DNA of 28,777 nt from CAMXAS01 sp964442435 (GTDB taxonomy: Bacteria; Bacteroidota; Bacteroidia; Bacteroidales; P3), in contig CAYTZG010000021.1 of the NCBI GenBank assembly GCA_964442435.1, positions 1 to 28,777 on the forward strand, read 5' to 3'. Positions 1 to 7,994 of this stretch are shown here, piece by piece. Positions within the stretch are counted from its first letter, which is position 1, and each line of letters opens with the position of its first letter. The notes beneath the pieces were generated by a model. That model was not told the origin of the DNA. It did not search any database and saw nothing but the letters and a program-made list of their open reading frames with translations. Made by a program: the position numbers and the translations under genes.

Positions 1-1
1 T

Positions 2-511
2 ATGCAGCCCGACAGCGTGGCCTTGTTCGAGCACGAAATCACGCGCTACCACATGGTCAAGGAGATGTTCTACCAACGCGACTTGGTCAGCATCGTCAAT
101 GACAACGTGCGCAAAATCAGCTTTTGGCTCATGGGCTTCGGCGCGCTGACGCTCTTGATAGCCGTGCTGCTCATCAACAACACGATGCGGCTGTTGATTT
201 ATTCCAAACGTTTTACCATCAACACGATGCAATTGGTGGGCGCCACGGCCGGCTTCATCCGCAAGCCCTTCCTTGCCAAAAGCCTCGTACACGGCTTTAT
301 CGGGGCGGCCTTGGCCATCCTGTTGCTGGCCGCCGGATTGCTGTATCTGCACAGCAAGGTGCCGGAGGTCATCAGCCGCGCCGACCTGCCGATGATTATC
401 GGCGTGTTCGTGTTGCTCATGGCCTTGGGTTTATTGATAACACTGATTTCCGCCTATTTCTCGGTCAACAAATACGTGCGTATGCGCAATTCGGACCGGA
501 TTTACAACTAA
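2..511 (+). CDS. ftsX: Cell division protein FtsX, C-terminal part (5' end outside window)
   Basis: FtsX is the inner-membrane permease-like partner of the ATPase FtsE; the FtsEX complex activates peptidoglycan hydrolases at the division septum. The 169 visible residues open with the end of the extracytoplasmic domain, followed by a first membrane span (about residues 40-60, ISFWLMGFGALTLLIAVLLI). The conserved cytoplasmic segment NTMRLLIYSKRFTINTMQLVGAT comes next, and then two further spans (about 95-115 and 130-150). This is the standard FtsX/MacB-type C-terminal membrane domain. The reading frame is open to the left edge, so the true start lies upstream. It is followed 27 nt later by DUF3098 and then uppP, an order common in Bacteroidetes, which supports the call. 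Confidence 0.9.
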   Translation: MQPDSVALFEHEITRYHMVKEMFYQRDLVSIVNDNVRKISFWLMGFGALTLLIAVLLINNTMRLLIYSKRFTINTMQLVGATAGFIRKPFLAKSLVHGFIGAALAILLLAAGLLYLHSKVPEVISRADLPMIIGVFVLLMALGLLITLISAYFSVNKYVRMRNSDRIYN

Positions 512-538
512 GCGGCTTATCTTCAGATTTATACAATT

Positions 539-778
539 ATGGAAAAAGAGAAAAAAGGCTTCGACTTCGCTTTCCGCAAGGAGAACTACATCCTGATGGG
601 CGTCGGCGTGTTGCTGTTGATTTTAGGCTATGTCCTGCTTTCGGGCGGCGGCAGCGACGATCCCAACGTGTTCAGCGAAGCGCTCTTCAATACGCGCCGT
701 CTCGTCGTCGCGCCCCTGGTTATTTTGGCCGGTTTCATCGTGGAAATCTGGGCGATTATGAAACGTCCGAAAGAATAA
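539..778 (+). CDS. DUF3098 family small inner-membrane protein
   Basis: A 79-residue protein with a charged N-terminus (MEKEKKGFDFAFRKENY) and two predicted membrane spans at about residues 18-35 (ILMGVGVLLLILGYVLL) and 54-73 (LVVAPLVILAGFIVEIWAIM). The spans are joined by a glycine/aspartate-rich loop (SGGGSDDPNVFSEALFN), and the protein ends in a basic tail. The order FRKENY, then a glycine-rich span, then SGGGSDDP, then FNTRRLVVAPL matches the Bacteroidetes DUF3098 family as I know it. Function is unknown. It sits between ftsX and uppP with 27-nt and 4-nt gaps, so it is probably co-transcribed with them and may serve envelope biogenesis. Confidence 0.85.
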   Translation: MEKEKKGFDFAFRKENYILMGVGVLLLILGYVLLSGGGSDDPNVFSEALFNTRRLVVAPLVILAGFIVEIWAIMKRPKE

Positions 779-782
779 GCCG

Positions 783-1568
783 ATGGAAACGATGAGTTGG
801 TGGCAGGCCTTGCTGTTGGGGCTGATTCAAGGCTTGACCGAATTCCTGCCCGTGAGCAGCAGCGGCCATCTGGAACTCGGCAAAAGTCTGTTGGGCGTGC
901 AGTTGCCCGATGACCTGCTGTTTACGGTTTGCGTGCACGGCGCCACCGTATTGAGCACGATTGTCGTCTTTTGGAAAGACCTGCTCAAACTGCTGAGCGG
1001 CCTGTTCCGCTTTAAACTCAACGACGAAACCGTCTATATCTTCAAATTGGTGGTTTCGATGATTCCCGTGGCCATCGTCGGCGTCTTTTTCAAGGACGAG
1101 GTGGAAGGCTTTTTCGGCAATGGCGTGCGCTTGGTGGGCATCATGCTGCTGGTAACGGCCGTATTGCTCTCCCTGGCGCAATACCTTGGCAAGGGACGGC
1201 ACGAAATCCGCTATCGGGACGCATTCATCATCGGTATCGCGCAGGCCGTGGCCGTTCTGCCGGGCCTCTCCCGCTCCGGCAGCACGATTGCGACGGGGCT
1301 GTTGCTGGGCGACCGCAAGGAAGACGTGGCCCGCTTCTCTTTCCTCATGGTCTTGGTACCGATTTTGGGCGAAAACCTGTTGAGCCTCGTTTCCGGCGAC
1401 ATGACGCAGTCGGCCATTCCGGTTTCCGCACTGCTCATCGGCAGCGTGGCCGCTTTCGTTTCGGGCTGGGCCGCCTGCAAATGGATGATCCGCATCGTGA
1501 GCAAAGGCAAATTGATTTATTTCGCCATTTACTGCGCGGTGGTCGGTCTCTTGGCGATTGTATTGTAA
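783..1568 (+). CDS. uppP: Undecaprenyl-diphosphatase UppP (BacA family)
   Basis: An integral membrane phosphatase that converts undecaprenyl pyrophosphate to undecaprenyl phosphate, recycling the lipid carrier for peptidoglycan and O-antigen synthesis. Over-expression in other bacteria gives bacitracin resistance. The two family signatures are present: GLTEFLPVSSSGH at residues 17-29 (catalytic Glu20, His29) and PGLSRSGST at 160-168 (Arg164, the phosphate-binding loop). The 261-residue length and about eight hydrophobic spans are normal for the family. The ATG start is 4 nt after the DUF3098 stop, without a Shine-Dalgarno sequence, as usual in this phylum. An 11-nt gap separates it from the next gene, so all four genes are likely one transcript. 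Confidence 0.95.
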   Translation: METMSWWQALLLGLIQGLTEFLPVSSSGHLELGKSLLGVQLPDDLLFTVCVHGATVLSTIVVFWKDLLKLLSGLFRFKLNDETVYIFKLVVSMIPVAIVGVFFKDEVEGFFGNGVRLVGIMLLVTAVLLSLAQYLGKGRHEIRYRDAFIIGIAQAVAVLPGLSRSGSTIATGLLLGDRKEDVARFSFLMVLVPILGENLLSLVSGDMTQSAIPVSALLIGSVAAFVSGWAACKWMIRIVSKGKLIYFAIYCAVVGLLAIVL

Positions 1569-1579
1569 TACCATAACCT

Positions 1580-3550
1580 ATGTTCCCTTTCATATTCGGT
1601 AAGCCGCTGAAAAACGGCTTGGCGGCGGGTTTGCTTTGGCTGGGCGGCCTGTGGTGCGCGATGGGCGCCATGCCGCCTCTGGAAATACCTTCCCCCTGCG
1701 ACCCGACGGCCGAACGCAAACTGCTCGGCCACTTCGAACGCGCGCGTCAACTCTACCACGACGGCCAATATCAGGCGGCGCTGGACGCGCTCTCGGCCGC
1801 CGGCACCATCTGCGCCGGCCACGCCCAAAGCTGGCTGTTGCGCGGCGTCATCTACGAAGACCTGCACTACATCGACTCGTCGGTTTGGAGTTACCGAACC
1901 GCCATCGGCATCAACCCCAAAGTCTTCCCGAACGCCTACTATACATTGGGCCGTCTGGAATACAGCATCGGCCTGTATGAAGACGCCGAACGCCATTTGG
2001 CCACGTTTCTCGGGCTGGAAAAGCCGTCGGAAACGCTCAAACGCAAGGCCGAGGACGTGCGCCAACGCAACGCGCAGGCCTTGGAACTGAGCCGTAACCG
2101 CGTGCCCTTCGCCCCGCAGGCGTTGAGCGACAGCATCAACACGCCGGCCGAAGAATACCTGCCCATCGTGAGCTTGGACGACCGCTACCTGATTTTTACG
2201 CGCCGTTATAAGCGCAATGAGCCGACACCGCATTTGGAAGAGGACTTCTTTATTTCGGAGCGCGACAGCACGGGCGAATGGACGTTGGCGCAACGGATGC
2301 CCGAACCCGTCAACTCGGACGGCAATGAGGGCGCGCAGTCGATTTCGGCCGACGGCCGCTACCTCTATTTCGCCGGCTGCGGCCGCGAGGATGGCCGCGG
2401 TTCCTGCGACATCTACGTCTGCGTCAAGAACGGCGACCACTGGGGCAAACCGATTAACCTCGGCTATCCGGTCAACACGGAGGCCTGGGAATCGCAGCCG
2501 TCGATTTCGTCGGACGGCCGCACGCTGTATTTCTGCAGCAACCGCGCGGGCGGCATGGGCGGCAGCGACCTTTGGATGACCGTGCGCAACGACGCGGGCG
2601 TATGGTCAAAACCTGTCAACCTCGGCCCCAACATCAACACGCCCGGCAACGAGAACTCGCCGTTCATCCACCCCGACCAGGAGACGCTGTATTTCTCGTC
2701 CGACACGCGCCCCGGCCTCGGCGGCATGGACCTGTTCGTAGCGCGGCGCGAAGGGCGTAACCAATGGAGCGAAGCCGTCAACCTGGGCTACCCCATCAAC
2801 ACCTACGCCGACGAAGCGACGCTGAGCGTGGACCGTACGGGCAAGACGGCCTATTTCGCGAGCGGCAAATTGGGCGGCCAAGGCGGCCTCGACATCTACA
2901 GTTTTGAACTCTATGAGGCGGCGCGGCCCCACTTGGTATCTTTCATGAAAGGCTTGGTGCGCGACGCCCGCAGCGGCGAACCCTTGCAGGCGCATTTCGA
3001 ACTCATCGACCTGGCCACGGCGCAGACCACGGTCGAATCGTTTTCGGATGCCGTCAACGGCGACTTCCTCGTCTGCCTGCCGGCCGGCAAGACCTATGCG
3101 CTCAACGTTTCGAAAGAAGGCTATCTGTTCCATTCCGAACACATCGCGCTCAACGACACGCACGCGCTGACGCCGCTCTATAAGGAAATCGCGCTGGCGC
3201 AGGTGCATACGGGCGAAACGATGGTGTTGCGCAACATCTTCTTCGCCACCGATGACTACAAGCTGGATTCGGCCTCGTTCACGGAGCTGAACCGGCTGTG
3301 GCGGTTTATGAAAGAGCAACCGCAGTGGCGCATCGAAATCAGCGGCCATACGGACGCGACGGGCCGCGAGACCTACAACCAGCAGCTGTCTGAACAGCGC
3401 GCGCGGTCGGTGGCCGACTACCTGATTGAGCGCGGCATTGCGGCCGACCGTATCGAGACCGTGGGCTACGGCTCGCAGAAGCCCGTGGCGACGAACGAAA
3501 CGGCGGAAGGCCGTCAACAGAACCGTAGAACGGAAATCAAGATATTATGA
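1580..3550 (+). CDS. PorE-like TPR / WD40-like propeller / CRD / OmpA-C protein
   Basis: A 656-residue exported protein with a signal peptide (residues 1 to about 30, ending ...LWCAMGA). TPR-like helices lie at about 45-165. A WD40-like (PD40) beta-propeller at about 175-450 repeats the motif LYF-x-S...GGxGGxDL four times (for example SADGRYLYFAG, SSDGRTLYFCSNRAGGMGGSDL, LYFSSDTRPGLGGMDLF). A carboxypeptidase-regulatory-like fold covers about 455-540. An OmpA-C peptidoglycan-binding domain at about 550-656 carries ISGHTDATG (Asp592) and the NQQLSEQRARSV helix. This four-domain order is that of PorE, the peptidoglycan-anchored T9SS component of Porphyromonas gingivalis. Bacteroidetes carry several paralogues with similar layout, so the PorE assignment is an inference. 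Its last 4 nt overlap the ureohydrolase start (ATGA). Confidence 0.8.
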   Translation: MFPFIFGKPLKNGLAAGLLWLGGLWCAMGAMPPLEIPSPCDPTAERKLLGHFERARQLYHDGQYQAALDALSAAGTICAGHAQSWLLRGVIYEDLHYIDSSVWSYRTAIGINPKVFPNAYYTLGRLEYSIGLYEDAERHLATFLGLEKPSETLKRKAEDVRQRNAQALELSRNRVPFAPQALSDSINTPAEEYLPIVSLDDRYLIFTRRYKRNEPTPHLEEDFFISERDSTGEWTLAQRMPEPVNSDGNEGAQSISADGRYLYFAGCGREDGRGSCDIYVCVKNGDHWGKPINLGYPVNTEAWESQPSISSDGRTLYFCSNRAGGMGGSDLWMTVRNDAGVWSKPVNLGPNINTPGNENSPFIHPDQETLYFSSDTRPGLGGMDLFVARREGRNQWSEAVNLGYPINTYADEATLSVDRTGKTAYFASGKLGGQGGLDIYSFELYEAARPHLVSFMKGLVRDARSGEPLQAHFELIDLATAQTTVESFSDAVNGDFLVCLPAGKTYALNVSKEGYLFHSEHIALNDTHALTPLYKEIALAQVHTGETMVLRNIFFATDDYKLDSASFTELNRLWRFMKEQPQWRIEISGHTDATGRETYNQQLSEQRARSVADYLIERGIAADRIETVGYGSQKPVATNETAEGRQQNRRTEIKIL

Positions 3551-4590
3551 CAACGTTTGATCCGAACGCGGCCTGCGCGCCCAACGGGCGTTTCTTCGGC
3601 TTCCCCTACCGGACGGAAGAGGCCGACCTCGTATTGATACCCGTGCCCTGGGATGTGACGACCTCCTACAAGCCGGGGGCGGCGGAAGGCCCGCAAGCCA
3701 TCCTGAACGCCTCCTACCAATTGGATTTCTTCGATTTCTTTGTGCCGAAAGCCTGGGAAAAACGCATCGCGACCGAGAAGCCGGACTTTGCGGACTTGCG
3801 GAATACGTCGCACAAGATGCGGCCGATTGCGGAGAAAGTCATCGAACGGGCCGCGACCGAAGGCGGACGGCCGGAGGCCGACCGCGACCTGATGACGGTG
3901 GAGGCGGCTTCGGAGACGCTGAACGACTGGGTGGCGGCGCAATGCCGCGCGCAGCTGAGCCAAGGCCGCAAGGTGGGCTTGGTGGGCGGCGACCACAGCG
4001 TGCCCTACGGCCACTGGCAGGCCTTGGCCGACTTTCACGAGAGCTGGGGCATCCTGCACATCGACGCGCACGCCGACCTGCGCGAAGCCTACGAAGGCTT
4101 TACGTTCTCGCACGCCTCGATTATGTACAACGCGCTGCAGTTGCGCCGGGCCGACGGGACGCCGCCCGTGACCGCCCTCGTGCAGGTGGGCATCCGCGAC
4201 GTCTGCGAGGAAGAGATGGCACGGGCGGCGGCGGACAAGCGCGTGCATACGTTCCCCGACCCCTTGTTGCAGCAGGCGCGCTGCCAAGGCGTATCGTGGG
4301 ACAAACAGGTGGCCGACATCCTCGACCGTCTGCCGCAAAAAGTGTATATCAGCTTTGACATAGACGGGCTGGAACCCGCGCTTTGTCCGCACACGGGAAC
4401 CCCCGTGCCCGGCGGCCTGCGCTATGGCGAGATGCAATACCTGCTGGAGGCCTTGCGCCGCAGCGGCCGCGAAATCATCGGCTTCGACCTCTGCGAAGTG
4501 GCGCCCCACCCGACCGACAAGGCCGACGAATGGGACGGCAACGTCGGCGCCCGCGTGCTCTACCAGTTATGCCTGACGGCTTTGAGCTAA
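3547..4590 (+). CDS. Agmatinase/formimidoylglutamase-family ureohydrolase
   Basis: A binuclear manganese hydrolase of the arginase superfamily, which releases urea or formamide from guanidino or formimino substrates. All six metal ligands are visible: His150 in VGGDHS, Asp173, His175 and Asp177 in HIDAHADLR, and Asp271 and Asp273 in SFDIDGLEP. The closing motif GFDLCEVAP follows. The N-terminal half has an extra segment of about 60 residues (about 75-135) between the nucleotide-like start and the GGDHS motif. Length (347) is typical of the Bacteroidetes branch. The substrate (agmatine, arginine or formimidoylglutamate) cannot be told from sequence alone. It starts inside the preceding stop codon (ATGA), implying translational coupling, and its 3' end overlaps the convergent nucleotidyltransferase gene by 24 bp. 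Confidence 0.88.
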   Translation: MTTFDPNAACAPNGRFFGFPYRTEEADLVLIPVPWDVTTSYKPGAAEGPQAILNASYQLDFFDFFVPKAWEKRIATEKPDFADLRNTSHKMRPIAEKVIERAATEGGRPEADRDLMTVEAASETLNDWVAAQCRAQLSQGRKVGLVGGDHSVPYGHWQALADFHESWGILHIDAHADLREAYEGFTFSHASIMYNALQLRRADGTPPVTALVQVGIRDVCEEEMARAAADKRVHTFPDPLLQQARCQGVSWDKQVADILDRLPQKVYISFDIDGLEPALCPHTGTPVPGGLRYGEMQYLLEALRRSGREIIGFDLCEVAPHPTDKADEWDGNVGARVLYQLCLTALS

Positions 4591-5358
4591 GGCCGCCAAT
4601 TCCGCTTCGAACGCCGGCTCGAAAGGCTTTTCAAACGCCTCCGGCTTGCCCATATCGCGCCAGTGGAACGGCGCGGGCGGGAAATAGGCCACGGCCTTGT
4701 AGCGGTCGGCCGTGCGCAGATAGGCTTCGATAAGGCCGAAAGGCGCGTCGCCGTAAATCCGTTGCCATTCGCGAATCAATGCCGTTTTAAGGATGTGGAT
4801 GCCGTTGTAGGCGTAGGTGCGCATACCCTGCGCGTCGTAGGCGTCGGGAGCGCCCGCGCCCGGCCGCCACTCGCCGGTCTTGCGGTTGTACCAGCCGTAG
4901 ATGCGGCCATCGTTTGCCGACACGGCCAGGCGCCGGTCGGTATCCCTATCCTGCAACACGAGCAGGGCCGCCGCGTCGCCCGCCTCGAAATCGGCACAGA
5001 GTTTATTCAGTTCCAAGTTGCTGAACACGTCAGTATTGTGCACGAGCACGTAATCGTAGCCGTCCAACAGCGGCAAGGCCCGCGTCAACGCGCCGCCCGT
5101 ATTCATGAGCAGGGCGCGTTCGTCCGACACCCGGCACGACAGACGCCCGCCGCGCGCCCGCAGATAGGCTTCCAACGCATCGGCATGATGGTGCACATTG
5201 ACGACGGCTTCCGTAAAGCCCGCCCGCTCGGCCTTGCGCATCGTCCACTCGATGAGCGGCAACGACCGGTATTCGACCAAGGCCTTGGGCCTCTCCTGCG
5301 TCAGCGCGCCCAGACGGCTGCCCAAACCGGCGGCCGGGATAAACAGTATTCTTTTCAT
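4567..5358 (-). CDS. NTP-transferase family nucleotidyltransferase, MurU-like
   Basis: A 263-residue sugar-1-phosphate nucleotidyltransferase with a Rossmann-like NTP-transferase fold. The N-terminal nucleotide-binding loop is FIPAAGLGSRLGALTQERPKAL (residues 6-27). Other family features are VNVHHHADALEAYL, the acceptor-side motif LLMNTGGAL (about 104-112), and the metal-binding Asp in LVHNTDVFSNL. Proteins of this type include GlmU-N, RmlA, mannose-1-phosphate guanylyltransferases and MurU, which makes UDP-MurNAc from MurNAc-1-phosphate. The 4-bp overlap with the upstream NamZ-like gene makes a MurU-type role in peptidoglycan recycling attractive. The required kinase AmgK is not in this window, so specificity is inferred from context only. 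The 3' end overlaps the convergent ureohydrolase gene. Confidence 0.8.
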   Translation of the reverse strand: MKRILFIPAAGLGSRLGALTQERPKALVEYRSLPLIEWTMRKAERAGFTEAVVNVHHHADALEAYLRARGGRLSCRVSDERALLMNTGGALTRALPLLDGYDYVLVHNTDVFSNLELNKLCADFEAGDAAALLVLQDRDTDRRLAVSANDGRIYGWYNRKTGEWRPGAGAPDAYDAQGMRTYAYNGIHILKTALIREWQRIYGDAPFGLIEAYLRTADRYKAVAYFPPAPFHWRDMGKPEAFEKPFEPAFEAELAALAQSRQA

Positions 5359-6680
5359 AGCGTATCGTCGTAGAGGTAATAACGTTCGGCCCGCGCCCGG
5401 TAGGCCGCCAAGGCCGGCTGCCAGCCCGCGCGGATGCGTTCCTCGCTCCAGCCCGCCCGGATTTGCGTTTCCAGTTCGGGGCTGCCGGCGAGCTTGCGGA
5501 AGAACTGGGTAAAGAAGCGCGCCGAATCAGGATAGGCGCGGTACATCGTCAATAGCGGTTGCAGGTTAAGGTACAGCGGATGAAAGGTCGTGTCGGTCGA
5601 AGCCGGACGCAACGTATCGATAAAGCCGGCGGCATTGCGCCAGCCGTCGGCCATGGCCACCGCGTAGCCGCGGCAGTCTTGGTCGCGGTAGGGCGGGTCG
5701 GCCGCCTTGCCCGGCATGGACTGCGGACGGAACGTCAGGTTGCCCGCGGGCGAGGCCGCGAAACCGTAGCAGCAGAACGGCCGTTCGGTACCGCGCCCCA
5801 CGCTGACGGGCGTACCCTCGAACAGGCAGAGCGACGGATAGGCCGCGATGGCCGTCTGGGAACGCAGGTTGGGTGACGGCGGCAACGGCAACGCATAGGG
5901 CGTGCGCCGCGTGTAGCCCTCCAGCGGCACCACCGTCAGCGGGCAGGTATCGCCACCGGCAAGCCAGCCCTCGCCCTGTATCATGCGCGCGTACTCGCCT
6001 ATCGTCAGGCCGTAGAGCAAGGGCACGGCGTGCATCCCCACGAACGAACGGCAGCAGGCCGTATCAAGCATAGGGCCGTCGATGGCGCCGATATGCGGAT
6101 TGGGACGGTCAAGCACGACGAGCGGCAGCCCCGCCTCGGCGCAGGCCTCCATAACGTAGTGCAAGGTAGAGATATAGGTATAGAAGCGCACGCCCACGTC
6201 CTGCAGGTCGAACAACAGCACCTCCAGGCCGGCCAGGTCTTCGGGCGTGGGCTTCTTATGCGCGCCGTAGAGCGAGACGACGGGCAGACCCGTCTGCGCG
6301 TCCGTGCCGCTTTTGACGTGCGCCCCCGCCTCGGCCTCGCCCCTCAGGCCGTGTTCGGGCGAAAAGAGACGGACCACGTTGATGCCGTCCGCCAACAGGC
6401 TGTCCACCAAATGGGTATAGGGTGGCACGGGCGCGTTTTCCGCGAAGCCCGAAAAGGCGCCCGTTTCCGGCGGCCGCCTGTAAAACACGGAGGCGTGGTT
6501 GGCCACGACCCCGACTTTTTTGCCGGCCAACAGCGGGTAGTAGCATTCGGTGCGCTCCACGGCCAGGCGGCCGCCGGTTGGCCGCGATGGCGCGACGGCC
6601 GGCAGACGGCCCCATAGCCCCAAGCCGAGGGCGAGCGCCAACGCGGCCGCCACCCTCCGCCCATATCGTCCTACTTTCAT
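5355..6680 (-). CDS. namZ: NamZ-like exo-beta-N-acetylmuramidase (DUF1343)
   Basis: The DUF1343 family includes NamZ of Bacillus subtilis and orthologues in Tannerella, exo-enzymes that release MurNAc from the non-reducing end of peptidoglycan fragments. The 441-residue protein has a basic, Ala/Leu-rich signal peptide (residues 1 to about 30). Family blocks follow: KKVGVVANHASV, FSPEHGLRGEAEAGAHV, LPVVSLYGAHKKPT, FDLQDVGVRFYTYISTL, LDRPNPHIGAIDGP and FVGMHAVPLLYGLTIGEYA. The C-terminal DUF1343 region carries LFEGTPVSVGRGTERPF. It is first in a two-gene unit with the MurU-like enzyme (start and stop overlap as ATGA). A minus-strand -7 box TATCTTTG (6707-6714) precedes it. The signal peptide places it in the periplasm or outer membrane. 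Confidence 0.9.
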   Translation of the reverse strand: MKVGRYGRRVAAALALALGLGLWGRLPAVAPSRPTGGRLAVERTECYYPLLAGKKVGVVANHASVFYRRPPETGAFSGFAENAPVPPYTHLVDSLLADGINVVRLFSPEHGLRGEAEAGAHVKSGTDAQTGLPVVSLYGAHKKPTPEDLAGLEVLLFDLQDVGVRFYTYISTLHYVMEACAEAGLPLVVLDRPNPHIGAIDGPMLDTACCRSFVGMHAVPLLYGLTIGEYARMIQGEGWLAGGDTCPLTVVPLEGYTRRTPYALPLPPSPNLRSQTAIAAYPSLCLFEGTPVSVGRGTERPFCCYGFAASPAGNLTFRPQSMPGKAADPPYRDQDCRGYAVAMADGWRNAAGFIDTLRPASTDTTFHPLYLNLQPLLTMYRAYPDSARFFTQFFRKLAGSPELETQIRAGWSEERIRAGWQPALAAYRARAERYYLYDDTL

Positions 6681-6706
6681 ATCTCGACGCTATTTCTTCT
6701 ATCTTC

Positions 6707-6714
6707 CAAAGATA
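6707..6714 (-). promoter_or_regulatory. -7 promoter box for the NamZ/MurU-like unit
   Basis: The minus strand reads TATCTTTG, an exact match to the Bacteroidetes -7 consensus TAnnTTTG, 26 nt before the NamZ-like start codon. No clear -33 TTTG is seen about 20 nt further upstream. It lies back to back with the plus-strand promoter of the permease gene. Confidence 0.6.
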
Positions 6715-6728
6715 CGCTTTTTTCCGCA

Positions 6729-6760
6729 TTTGTTATTGCGCACGGCATTCCGTAAATTTG
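6729..6760 (+). promoter_or_regulatory. Promoter of the permease gene; predicts a leaderless mRNA
   Basis: A -33 element TTTG (6729-6732) and a -7 element TAAATTTG (6753-6760) are separated by 20 nt, a full match to the Bacteroidetes sigma factor consensus. The -7 box ends only 3 nt before the ATG at 6764, so transcription should begin at or within a few bases of the start codon. Confidence 0.75.
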
Positions 6761-6763
6761 CCG

Positions 6764-7987
6764 ATGATGAACCTGCCGTTTTTTATAGCCCGCCGCTGGA
6801 CCTCGGCCGCCCCGCAGAAGCACACGCAACGCATCCTGCGCATGGGCGTGGCCTGCATCGCGCTCTGCACCGCCATCATGGTGCTGGCCGTCTGCATCCT
6901 CGTCGGCTTCAAGCAGGGCATCACGCACAAGGTGTTCGGCTTCGGCTCGCACCTGCAGATTCAGCCCTACCAAATAGACGGCACCGCCCCCTATCTGGAT
7001 TTGTCCGACCCGGCCGTCGCCAGCCTGACGGAGCTCCATCCCCAAATCAAACGCTGGGATCCGTTCCTCTATAAAGAAGGCCTGCTCAAAGGCGAAGAGG
7101 CCAGTATCGGCATCTTTTTCAAGGGCTTGCCGGCCAACTACGACACGACGTTTTTCGCGCAGCGGCTGGTGGCGGGCCGCCTGCCCCGCTTCGGCGACCG
7201 CCCTTCGAACGAACTCCTGATTTCGGAAAAGACCGCCCGCACGGTGGGCTTAAAGCCGGGCGACAAGGCCCGCACCTATTTCATCTCGGGCGAACAGCTG
7301 CGCCCGCGCGCCCTGACCGTGACCGGCATCTACAAAACCGGCCTGGGGCAATTCGACGAGACGTATATTTTGGGGGATATCCGTCAGATTCAACGCATGG
7401 ACGGGCTGACGGAGAACCTGGTAGGCGGGCTCGACCTGCAACTCTACGACCCGCAGACGCGGCAGGCCGTCTGCGACGCCCTGATGGTCTCGTTGCCCTA
7501 CGAATGGAGTTGCTATCCCTGCGACCGCCTGTTTCCCGAAATCTTCGACTGGCTCGCGCTCATTGACGTCAACGTGTGGGTGCTGTTGGGCATCCTGTGG
7601 ACCGTGGCGCTTATCAGCCTGCTTTCCATCCTGTTTATCTGCATGATGAGCCGCAAACCGCAGGCCGCCATGCTGAGCGGCTTGGGCTTGGGTTCTTCCG
7701 CCCTGCTCCGCATTTTCCTATGGCAATCCACGCTCATTCTCGGCAAAGGGATGTTGCTCGGCAACCTCGGCGGCCTGTGCGTGGCCGGACTGCAAGGGCT
7801 TACCCACGCCATCCCGCTGAACGAAGAAGTCTATTTTCTGAGTTATGTGCCCGTGGCTTTCCCGTGGGGGCTGATTGTAGCCGTGAACCTCGGCTGTATC
7901 GCCGTCGCGCTGCTGCTGTTGTTCGGCATCACGCAACTTTTCCGCAAACGCTACGGCCTGACGCAAGACCTCAAGGCCTTGGCTTAG
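6764..7987 (+). CDS. FtsX/LolC-E type ABC transporter permease
   Basis: The frame is open back to 6422, but the first plausible start is ATG 6764 (MMNLPFFIARRW), because upstream sequence is the reverse complement of NamZ and the promoter ends at 6760. The 407-residue product has the MacB/LolC layout: a cytoplasmic N-terminus, a first span (about 28-50, MGVACIALCTAIMVLAVCIL), and a periplasmic domain (about 55-265) with GRLPRFGDRPSNELLISEKTA and LTVTGIYKTGLGQFDETYI. Three spans follow (about 270-295, 320-345 and 365-390) with the conserved loop MMSRKPQAAMLSGLGLGSSALLRIFLWQS. This family moves lipoproteins or other substrates out of the inner membrane with a separate ATPase, which is not in the window. 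It ends 7 nt from the convergent XRE gene. Confidence 0.85.
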   Translation: MMNLPFFIARRWTSAAPQKHTQRILRMGVACIALCTAIMVLAVCILVGFKQGITHKVFGFGSHLQIQPYQIDGTAPYLDLSDPAVASLTELHPQIKRWDPFLYKEGLLKGEEASIGIFFKGLPANYDTTFFAQRLVAGRLPRFGDRPSNELLISEKTARTVGLKPGDKARTYFISGEQLRPRALTVTGIYKTGLGQFDETYILGDIRQIQRMDGLTENLVGGLDLQLYDPQTRQAVCDALMVSLPYEWSCYPCDRLFPEIFDWLALIDVNVWVLLGILWTVALISLLSILFICMMSRKPQAAMLSGLGLGSSALLRIFLWQSTLILGKGMLLGNLGGLCVAGLQGLTHAIPLNEEVYFLSYVPVAFPWGLIVAVNLGCIAVALLLLFGITQLFRKRYGLTQDLKALA

Positions 7988-7994
7988 CGGCCAT

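Noticed and set aside
2340..2900. Repeats in the PorE-like gene as a possible DNA repeat or CRISPR
   Set aside because: The repetition is at protein level (propeller blades), with diverged DNA and domain-length spacing; no CRISPR-like array occurs in the window.
6422..6763. Upstream extension of the permease frame
   Set aside because: It is antisense to the NamZ-like gene, Arg/Pro-rich, and lies upstream of a perfect promoter ending at 6760.
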